From: Portunus trituberculatus
Lineage: Eukaryota > Arthropoda > Malacostraca > Decapoda > Portunidae
Direction: 5' to 3'
Assembly: GCF_017591435.1 (NCBI RefSeq)
Contig: NC_059301.1
Span: 33,846,986-33,910,985, forward strand
Length of the DNA stretch: 64,000 bases
Each line of letters begins with the position of its first letter. Position 1 is the first letter of the stretch. Positions 56,330 through 64,000 of this stretch are shown here, piece after piece. Made by a program: the position numbers and the translations under genes. The notes below the pieces were generated by a model, which was not told where the DNA came from, made no database searches, and saw nothing but the letters and a program-made list of their open reading frames with translations.

Positions 56330-56408
56330 CCGTTTTCTCAGCCGTCCAGCAACAGAGTGCGTTGAAGTTGGGAATAGGGATGCGGATGTTGATTTCTCGG
56401 TTAGCCAT
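56330..56408 (-). CDS. Candidate first coding exon of an unidentified gene
   Basis: A minus-strand ATG at 56408 opens 26 codons beginning MANREINIRIPIPNF and ends G|GTACGTGA, a strong donor in phase 1. The open frame extends upstream to 56546 in a CpG-rich stretch, as expected for a promoter-proximal exon. Joined to the Rho1 acceptor at 49798 the frame would be kept and run into the Rho1 Met, but that has a one-in-three chance. It could belong to another gene or be spurious. Confidence 0.25.
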
Positions 56409-56947
56409 TGCGATATGAGGTGCGGACCGGTCACTCCTGCTGGCCTGTTGTCCCCTGCGACTCAACTGCTGGTGTTGTCCGGGACGTGAGTCGGGTGCGA
56501 GGGGTTGGCCCGAGGACGGAGTTATCATCAGGAACTCGAAGGGCAACCTGGCGCCACCTGGGTAGGTCGTGTTTCTTGCAGTCAGTTATCCATCACCATG
56601 CTGCCATCCGCCGTCTGCCCACCGAGGAGAAAGGAAATAACGTTACAAGGAATATAAATACACGCCCATTACTAAAATCACGGTGCTGCTCACAAATCTG
56701 AATAACCTTGACTGATAAATCTGTAACTTGTTGCATATTATGTGTCCTGTTGATATTAAGAGATGATGTTCTGTGATGTAGGTGTTGGGAGTGATGGAGG
56801 CAAAGGTAGTGGAAAGTGGAAATACGGTTGCAAAGAATCTGCATTTGCTTGATCGACGCACTTCGTTGACTGGTACAATATAAATGAGTAGATTGCGCAA
56901 TGAGTGTGGCGGCTAGTGGCATGCAAGTACAGTGCGTGTCTAGTGTG

Positions 56948-57234
56948 TAATTCACCTCGGTTGCCTGCTGGTCACCAAACTAGTCTTCCCCATTACGGAG
57001 CGAGCTCAGAGCTTATAGACCGATCTTCGGGTAGGACTGAGACCACATCTATTACAACACACACCGGGAAAGCGAGGCCACATCCCCTCGAGTTACATCC
57101 CGTACCTATTTACTGCTAGGTGAACAGGGGCCACACATTAAGAGGCTTGCCCATTTGCCTCGCCGCTTCCCGGGACTCGAACCCAGCCCTCTCGATTGTG
57201 AGTCGAGCGTGCTAAACATTACACTACGCGGTGT
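56948..57234 (-). mobile_element. tRNA-derived SINE (family W)
   Basis: A complete minus-strand copy closely matching 46889-47172, with head CGCGTAGTGTAATGTTTAGC, box B GGGTTCGAGTCCC and 3' end GTGAATTACACAC. A TG tract (57236-57273) abuts the head. Confidence 0.85.
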
Positions 57235-57235
57235 A

Positions 57236-57273
<38 letters not shown>
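57236..57273. repeat. (TG)n microsatellite
   Basis: About 38 bp of TG next to the SINE head. Confidence 0.93.
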
Positions 57274-57275
<2 letters not shown>

Positions 57276-57464
57276 AAGTGTTAAATTTGCTGCGAAGAAG
57301 CAACTAAAAGCTGCTGTAATCCTCTTTTCCAGTGTTCTTTTAAAGAAGAAGAAGAAGAAAAGAAAGAAAAATAACTCTGATTGTACGGCGGTAAATGAGT
57401 CGGAATTTCTTAGACGCTTAATACTGTATGATAGACTTTGGTCCGCACCAAGTATCGCTCTTTT

Positions 57465-57836
57465 TAGACAGGGTGGAATCAAAGGCTTTTCGCCTTCCCA
57501 ACTTCTCCCCTCAGGCTGATTGTCTTCATCTTTTCTCTCATCGCCGCAGTGTTGAATCTCTTTCTATCCTCTAAAGCTATTTTCATGCGAACTGGTCTTC
57601 TCATCTTGCTAACTGTATGCCTTCCCTCCTCTCGCGTTTTTTTCTATATAAAACTTTCTTCTTTCATTCCTATTCTTTCCGCCTCTCTAATGCAAGAATA
57701 AACCAGTTTTCTCAATCATTCATGCATCCCTTTCTCTGGTTAACCCTGGAATTCCCTGCCTGGTTCTATTTTTCCTTCTTCCTATGAACTGAACTCTTTC
57801 AAGAGGAAGGTTTCAAGACGCTTATCCTCTATAGTC
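57465..57836 (+). pseudogene. BS/Jockey-like LINE C-terminal fragment
   Basis: GACAGGGTGGAATCAAAGGC onward matches the family at 62140 and 32560; broken frames give FRHRRSVESLSILY-like and WNSLPGSIF-like sequence. It ends near 57836, where a hAT-like MITE begins. Confidence 0.65.
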
Positions 57837-58226
57837 TAGTGGTTCTTAACCCCTGGATCGCGACCCAAAGTTGGGTCGCCAAGCCATTTTATTGGGTCGC
57901 TAAGGGTTTGCAGAAAATAATAATTTTCCCACTACAAATATATTATAATTGTATATTGTAATAATTAAAATTCATGATGCATTGTTTTAGGATTCTAAGC
58001 AGACCATGATTAAATAAAAACTCCAAAGCAGTAAATTTATTTGAAATGTAAAGAATCTCCCATTCCCAACAAGACATCTGCTTTTAAACTCAATCGTTGG
58101 CGGAGGTGAAGGGTGTATAGGAGGGAGCAGAGTGGAGGACAATTTGTATATCTATGTAGGCTTGGGTCGCGATGGTTGATTTGTGCAAGATTTTGGGTCG
58201 CTGCCAAAAAAGGTTAAGAACCACTG
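57837..58226. mobile_element. Charlie-like hAT MITE
   Basis: Left end TAGTGGTTCTTAACCCC and reversed right end CAGTGGTTCTTAACC match the well-known Charlie-type hAT terminus. GGGTCGC-rich subterminal motifs occur at both sides. The ~390 bp is non-coding. A clean 8-bp duplication was not found. Confidence 0.72.
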
Positions 58227-58631
58227 CAGTGTATACTATTTGATCACACTGTTTGACACTGCAATGGGAATTGGCATAATATGATTTTTTTTTTTTTCAC
58301 TTCTATACTCAACTTGTCTCTTATAAGAAAAGAAAATAATAAAGACACTTGTATGGCTAGCAATACATATGTAACATGGAATCCTGAGCGAAAACGTTTG
58401 GTGTTACTGCATGAATGGAGGTATGACCTTTCGGTGAGGTGTAGAAAGGGTTGCGCCACTCTGCGCATGAGATTGAGTGAGATAAAGCTCATTACCCTTC
58501 AGGATAATTATGGGATGTTTGACCAATAATCCTCATCAGAATGACGAGAAAAGAGAGAAGGATGCGGTGTGGAATTAAAATTAATAAAAAAAAAAAACGA
58601 TAAATATAATATGCATCCTATCTCTCTGCGG

Positions 58632-58812
<181 letters not shown>

Positions 58813-58813
58813 A

Positions 58814-59470
58814 AGGCGCGTACACATTTGTTGCATTTTCACGTATCGTATCATCGTTGCATAGCAGTGTGGACGGGATAGCGTTGCACTGTTGCGTGTC
58901 AAAATATGATACAAACATACGCAACGGGCTTGATCCGCCATTTGTTTAGTATCACATCAATGGAGTGATACACAACTCACCTACCGTCGTGTGGACGTGG
59001 AGCGTGGCATTGTCCCGTTGCAGGTTCAGTATTGTTGTTTTTTTGCAGTTTTCAACCCAATCGCAGACAACAAGAACTCAAAATCAATTGGGTGCATCCT
59101 TGTAAAGTTTTTATACAGTCCGCTCACATGCTGGAATTTTAAGTCAGCCAACATAGTTGTTCTATTGTACGTACATCTCCCTACTTGCATACAGTAGACT
59201 TTAGACAACCACCAACGCCGTGACTTTTTTTTCCTTTTACTGACTTGATGTTCATGAATAAAAATATACGCGGCCGCAGCTAACTGCTCATTTGCACTCA
59301 TGGCTACGGTAAGGAAGAAACTGAATGACACTGTTGCATCACGGAACGATGATACAGCACGCGGATACGCAACAAGTGGGTACAATACCCTGTTACACCG
59401 TATCGTATGACTGGGTGATATACAACGATGAAACGATACGTGGAAATGCAACAAGTGTGTACGCGCTTTT
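58814..59470. mobile_element. PIF/Harbinger element, internally deleted
   Basis: Long terminal inverted repeats (about 50 bp, few mismatches) starting AGGCGCGTACACA on the left and AAAAGCGCGTACACA reversed on the right, continuing TTGTTGCATTT(T/C)CACGTATCG. TAA lies at both borders (58811-58813 and 59471-59473), fitting the 3-bp TWA duplications of PIF/Harbinger. It carries the N-terminus of a transposase on the minus strand. Confidence 0.85.
59026..59301 (-). pseudogene. Harbinger-type transposase N-terminal fragment
   Basis: Starts MSANEQLAAAAYIF at 59301. RRWWLSKVY and LADLKFQHVSGLYKNFTRM...DFEFLLSAIG are the conserved N-terminal motifs of PIF/Harbinger (DDE_Tnp_4) transposases, which precede the catalytic domain. 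The frame ends at about 92 codons with no catalytic Asp or Glu, so the DDE core is deleted. The open frame extends upstream to 59454 into the terminal repeat. Confidence 0.75.
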
Positions 59471-59473
59471 TAA

Positions 59474-60477
59474 GACGAATATCAACTAGCCACGATCCAC
59501 CATAAATATCGCATCCTTGCTATCATTAGTGATACTGTGATATTTGAGCATAGGCTACGCGACTTAGCACTACAGGAGAGCTGTGCCCACACTGGTATTG
59601 TCCTAAACAACACTTATTCCTAAAGTACTCGAATATTGGAGCTGATACGTGGTACGTATCTATTATGCCAACGCAATATAACCTTCATTGGCTCGGTTCG
59701 TCCAAACCGTCACTCATTCTGTCTTTATAGGCTGGTCATGGCATCAGTCTTCCAAATATTATTACCACTCAAAAAAAAAAGTCTTTTATATTGCTAAGTG
59801 ACGCACTATACTATACAACATAACAATTTCATGGAATCTAGAGATAAATGTTCCTGTTCATTCTTCCCTTGGATTGGTCGATAAATAGATACCTGGGGAA
59901 AACCTGGAGAACGTAAATTGAGGAAACTAGGGTGTCCTAGGCAGAGTAAGGGATTTTAGCTACCACAGAGCCAAAGGCAAAGAGACAGAGGTGAACGCTG
60001 AGAGCATGCATATGCAGTTACAATGTATACTCCCACAGTCACCTTTACTTAGGTGTGTGTGTGTGTGTGTGTGTTGGTGATGGTGGTGATGGGAGTGAGG
60101 AATATAAATTCATTATGACATTAATATACAGAACAAAAGAACAGCAGCGAATACATCGTTGTCAGTCCAGCAGGCATCGCACCGTCACCAGCAAGTCCCC
60201 CTCGTGACTTGTACCCTCGATGTCATCGTACAAAAGTGCAGGAGTCACGCATCATCTCCGATCCTAATACGAAGATTCTTTCATTACGTTGCCGCTGACT
60301 ACAATTCATAATGCTATAGCCATGATTTTATAGTTTCACATGAAGTATAGTAAATCTATTATGGGTGAATAAGTGATGGTGAATTTCTAGCAATTAAGAC
60401 GAAGTTGAGATTTTATAGAAAAAGAAAAAAATGCACACACACGCACACACACAAAAAAAAAAAAAAAAAACGGAAAA
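59474..60477. other. Region without recognised genes
   Basis: A short TG tract at 60054-60073 and CA/A tracts at 60433-60470. No gene or bounded element seen. Confidence 0.5.
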
Positions 60478-60668
60478 TGGGCGAGCCTCTTAACGTGTAG
60501 CTCCTGTTCAAAAAGTAAGTACGAGATGTAATTCGAGGGGTTGTGACGTCGCTTTCCCGGTATGTAGGGTGTGGTGTGATTTCAGTCCTACGTGAAGATC
60601 GGTGTATGAGCTTTGGGCTTGCTCAGTAACAGGGAAGGCTGGCTGGGTGACTAGCAGGCGATCGTGAA
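60478..60668 (+). mobile_element. 5'-truncated SINE (family W)
   Basis: The body only, from GGGCGAGCCTCTTAACGTG to GCGATCGTGAATA, diverged from the copies at 46889 and 56948. The tRNA-like head is missing. CA and A tracts precede it. Confidence 0.72.
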
Positions 60669-60822
60669 TACATAAGAACATAAGAAAAGAGGGAAGCTCC
60701 AAGAAGCCGCCAGGCCTATACGAGGCAGTTCCTGTGTGCTTAAGCTACCTAGTTCCATCTATCTTCTCCATCCATGAACTTATCTAACCTTCTTTTAAAG
60801 CTCCCTATTGACTCACCCCTGA
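60669..60822 (-). mobile_element. CR1-type LINE 3'-terminal fragment
   Basis: The minus strand encodes IGSFKRRLDKFMDGEDRWN then stop, a short UTR and a tail with two TTCTTATG octamers at 60671-60686. Same family as 18845-18957 but extending further 5'. Confidence 0.7.
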
Positions 60823-60837
60823 CTATATGAATACACA

Positions 60838-61015
60838 CACACGGTTCGGGCATGTCAAAAGAAGGATGCTGGAAATGGAGCTACCTGGCAGGAGAAAGAG
60901 AGGAAGACGAAAAAGGATAGTTATTGGGGGTGCATTGAAAGGAGAAAGGCAGGTGGCGGGTGTGACGAAGAAAGGTGCAGAAAACCGAGTGTATTCTGGA
61001 GAAGAATGATAAGCT
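60838..61015 (+). pseudogene. LINE C-terminal fragment, RTE-like
   Basis: Encodes RFGHVKRRMLEMELPGRRKRG, the conserved C-terminal stretch (FGHV-R ... GRRKRGR) following the RT thumb in RTE-type and related LINEs. About 58 codons remain in frame. Confidence 0.6.
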
Positions 61016-61624
61016 GTAACTGCAGAAAGAAAAAAATAATCGTCTTAGGAGCAAGGTTACCTGCATGGATTTCTCAAAAGCTGCCAGAAGGTTGCATGGA
61101 CTCAGAACTGGCCTACATCAAACACTATGTAGTATCACATATACTTGAGAGGCCTGTCATTCTTTATATTTAATTTCTCGTAATTGGCTCGACTTGTTAG
61201 TTTGAAAGATATATAACTCTTTTCTTCATTTTTTTCGTGAGATGTTCATAATTGTCTTTTCATTGTAATTCAAGTGACGAGCGACATGAAGTGCAATGAA
61301 ACGCAGTGACTAAATTAGGTACGTGCTTGTGTTTGACTCGGCGATCCTCATATTTCCTAAAAACAAATCTTGAGATATGTCACTTATACATAAGTCGCAC
61401 GTTCCCAAACAGCTTGAGTGTTTATCGGACCAGTTTTTAATGTCAGGTTGATTACCTCTTGCTATCAGGATGAGACTACTTCCTGCTGCATGATTACTTT
61501 TCTTAACTGTTATAGATACTCGGGCTTACTAATTGAACACCAGAAAGACCTCACAGTGCTTACACGTGATCAGTTGTTAGGATTGTTTTTTTTATGTAAG
61601 AGGGAAAGACTGTCCAAGGACAAC
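61016..61624. other. Region without recognised genes
   Basis: AT-rich; no recognised feature. Confidence 0.5.
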
Positions 61625-62030
61625 AAAAGAAAAACATAAAAAAAGGCCACTCAGTCGCAGGGGCCGTATTTATAAGACTTTTGTAAGCGAGCCATAAGTC
61701 GGTCCCCTTACGGTGCTGGAAAAGTTAGCTAGCCAAAAGACAAGAATAAAAAAAATAATTAATTAATGTCTTGAAACCTCCCTTTTAAATGAAGTGAAGT
61801 CATAAGAAATTGGAAATACAGACACAGTCAGGGAGTTCCAAAGTTTACCAGAAAAAGGTATGAATGATTGAGAATATTCGTTAACTCTTGCATTAGGGAG
61901 TTGGACGGAATAGGGATGAGAAGAGAAAAGCCTTGTGCAGCGAGGCCGCAGGAGAAGGGCCATGTAGTTAGCAAGATCAGAAGAGCAGTTAGCATGAAAA
62001 TAGAGGTAGAAGATAGCAAGAGATACAACA
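61625..62030 (-). pseudogene. BS/Jockey-like LINE, 3' half of a split copy
   Basis: Minus-strand 3' UTR and C-terminal codons (FIPFSGKLWNSLTVSVFPIS in a 66-codon frame at 61763-61963). The copy breaks at ATACAACA (62030) and resumes at about 62655, so 62031-62654 was inserted into it. Confidence 0.72.
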
Positions 62031-62654
62031 GTTTTTCTCCCCCTTCCAACTGCTTATTCTGTATAATTATAGGGCCTTATCCGTCCCTGTATGGAGTACT
62101 CTTCGCATGTTTAGGGGGCTTCCAGTCACACAGTTTTGCTTGATAGGATGGAATCGAAAGCTCTTCGTCTCATCAACTCCCCTCCTCTCACTAACTGTCT
62201 TCAGCCTCTTTCTCACCGCCGAAATGTTGCATCCCCTTCTATCTTTTATCGCTATTTTCATGGTAACTGTTCTACTGCTCTTGCTAACTGCATGCCTCCC
62301 CTTCTCCTGCGGCCACGCTGCACAAGGCTTTCTTCTTTCTCTCATCCCTATTCTGTCCAACTCTTTAATGCAAGAGTTAACCAGTACTCTCAATCATTCA
62401 TCTCTTTCACTGGTAAACTCTGGAACTCCCTCCCTGCATCTGTATTTCCGAATTCCTACAACTTGTCTTCTTTTACGAGGGAGGTATATCGAGGCATTTG
62501 CTCCCCTAATTTTGGCTTACGGTTTTGGCACTTTTTACAGTTTTTAGAGAGCCAGCACTCAAGTGGGCCTTTTTTTAAACTTTCTTTTTTTTTTTTTTGC
62601 CCTTGGCTGGCCGGCCACTCTTCCCTACGTAAAAAAAAAAAAAAAAATTTCGGC
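62031..62654 (+). pseudogene. BS/Jockey-like LINE inserted into its own family
   Basis: Plus strand: FRLMNS-like start, LDRMESKALRLINSPPLTN, FYRYFHGNCST, FTGKLWNSLPASVFPNSYN and the 3' UTR, ending in a poly(A) run (62630-62647). The 187-codon frame 62136-62699 is open through most of the C-terminal domain, so the copy is relatively young. It is 5'-truncated and opposite in orientation to its host copy. Confidence 0.75.
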
Positions 62655-62925
62655 GGTGAAAAAGAAGCTGAAGACAGTCAGTCAGAGGAAGGAGGTTGAT
62701 GAGACAAAAAGTTTTTGATTCTGCTTTTTCTAATAGAACTGTGTGAGTGGAACCCCATACATGGGCGGATGAAGCCCTTGTACAGAGTTAGCAGTTGGGA
62801 GGGAGAGAAAAACTGGCGGTGACGCCTCAGAACGCCTAACTTCATTGAAACTGTTTTAGCAAGGGATGAGATGCGATGTGTTGAAGCTACAATAGTAACT
62901 GCATTGCCTTCTGGAGCAGATGTCT
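62655..62925 (-). pseudogene. BS/Jockey-like LINE, 5' half of the split copy
   Basis: Minus strand continues the copy at 61625-62030: SSLAKTVSMKLGVLRRHRQFFSP, then VESKTF-like and LSTPLTDCLQLLF-like remnants in broken frames. It ends 5'-truncated near 62925. Confidence 0.7.
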
Positions 62926-63580
62926 CAAGTAAGTATTGAGAATTATGTTTTTTTTTTTTTTTACGGTAAGGCCTATAGCGCCTGTAGGCACACTTGAAGA
63001 GTGTATTGGAAGCGCTGTTCAGCTTCCGCCCATTAGTGGCGCAGGCAATTTTATTTATAATATTGTGGTTGATTATTTCGTGTCTCCTTAAGATCATGAA
63101 AAACAGATTTACCTCTTGCTATCAAAATGAGATTTCTTTCTATTTTCGGATTTTTTTCGTATTTCCTGCAGAGAAGAAAAAACAGGATGAACCAAAAAAT
63201 AACTATCTACATCTTTTTTTTAATCACGTATAATTTAAAAAGCAATAAGTTCCATTAAGGTGTGTCATCGTGAAGCACCAAGCAGTGCTTGTGGAATATT
63301 GTAGAGACGGAAGCCAACTCGTATATTCGTACGTTGTCTGGGATACGTACTCTATAAATGACTTTATACGTCTTAACACTGGCAAGGCCTCGTGACATGC
63401 AGAATACCTGCGGGACACAAAGACTCCCAGGAAGAAGCATTGAATCATATTGACATCAGTGCGTCATTTGGCAGTTCACAATGGCAACACACTCCCTGAC
63501 AACCCTTTCAACTTTCTTTTTAGATACCACCGAAGTGTAGCAAGCCTCGGAAATTTAACAACTTTTAATGATCACCATTT

Positions 63581-63624
<44 letters not shown>

Positions 63625-64000
63625 GTCCGGCTGGTGTGTTTTCCATTAGGTTTCAACAAACCACAATAGTTACCACAGGCAATGTTTTCACAGTAGTTAA
63701 TTAAGACGTATAATCTTCGCTACTTTTCCTTTAACTATAATTACCATTCAAACAAGCTAAGTTTCATACTGGCACCATACACGCGGGTATATCCACGAAT
63801 TCTGCACTATACATTCTATTCACCAAAGGAGACTCTAGGCATGCAGACAACTTCGCAATTAATCACTCAATAGTCAACTGATCGTCCTTCTCTTCTCAGC
63901 CATCACTCGTGTCTCTACTTTCGCCTTCACCCCGGTAGAAAAGCTGCGGTTAACCCAGTGATCGATCCTTCCGCGTCCTTGCGAGCCACACTCAGGGATT
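62926..64000. other. Region without recognised genes
   Basis: A T-run at 62948 and (CA)n at 63585-63621 are the only simple repeats. No protein or RNA gene recognised. Confidence 0.5.

Noticed and set aside
62678..63097. 139-codon minus-strand ORF as a host gene
   Set aside because: Its C-terminal part is the BS-like LINE relic at 62655-62925; the rest has no recognisable content.

Overview
The window looks like animal nuclear DNA, most probably from a decapod crustacean. This is inferred from an intron-split animal GTPase gene, extreme (TA)n, (GA)n/(CT)n and (CA)n/(TG)n microsatellites, tRNA-derived SINEs, and many non-LTR retrotransposon fragments of the kinds common in decapods. No bacterial-type operons, CRISPR arrays or rRNA genes are visible. 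Only one host protein-coding gene is recognised with confidence: Rho1 (RhoA-type small GTPase) on the minus strand, with three coding exons at 49638-49793, 45998-46198 and 41743-41964. Together they encode an intact 192-residue protein. A probable 5' non-coding exon and promoter lie near 52.4-52.5 kb.

Regions. 1-5.8 kb: non-LTR retrotransposon debris, including an inverted ORF1 and a reverse transcriptase remnant. 5821-18383: one Ty3/Gypsy-type LTR retrotransposon (minus strand) with both LTRs, a polypurine tract and a CTATT target duplication; it is interrupted by two non-LTR elements, an L2/CR1-like one at about 9370-12690 and a PHD-finger CR1-like one at 13741-18040. 18.4-28.5 kb: more RNase H-bearing LINE copies, pogo/Tigger and SINE insertions, and an internally deleted LINE (23733-26179) lying between two (CT)n tracts. 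28.9-34.6 kb: two hAT-type elements with perfect 8-bp target duplications, the first carrying a LINE, a SINE and a 112-bp minisatellite. 34.6-41.7 kb: mostly repeat-poor, with a pogo-like element. 41.7-52.5 kb: Rho1, whose introns hold most of the insertions, notably a three-level nest of Tigger, piggyBac and Tigger elements between coding exons 2 and 3. 52.5-64 kb: a diverged tandem repeat, a PIF/Harbinger element, a Charlie-like hAT MITE, SINEs, and LINE fragments nested inside their own family.

The genes do not form a pathway. Rho1 is the resident gene and almost everything else is mobile DNA. The most informative signals are the nesting order of the elements, the association of the SINEs with CA/TG tracts and of one LINE family with CT tracts, and a few derivatives that may be undescribed. 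All splice sites, boundaries and family names come from reading the sequence by eye; no alignment or database search was run.
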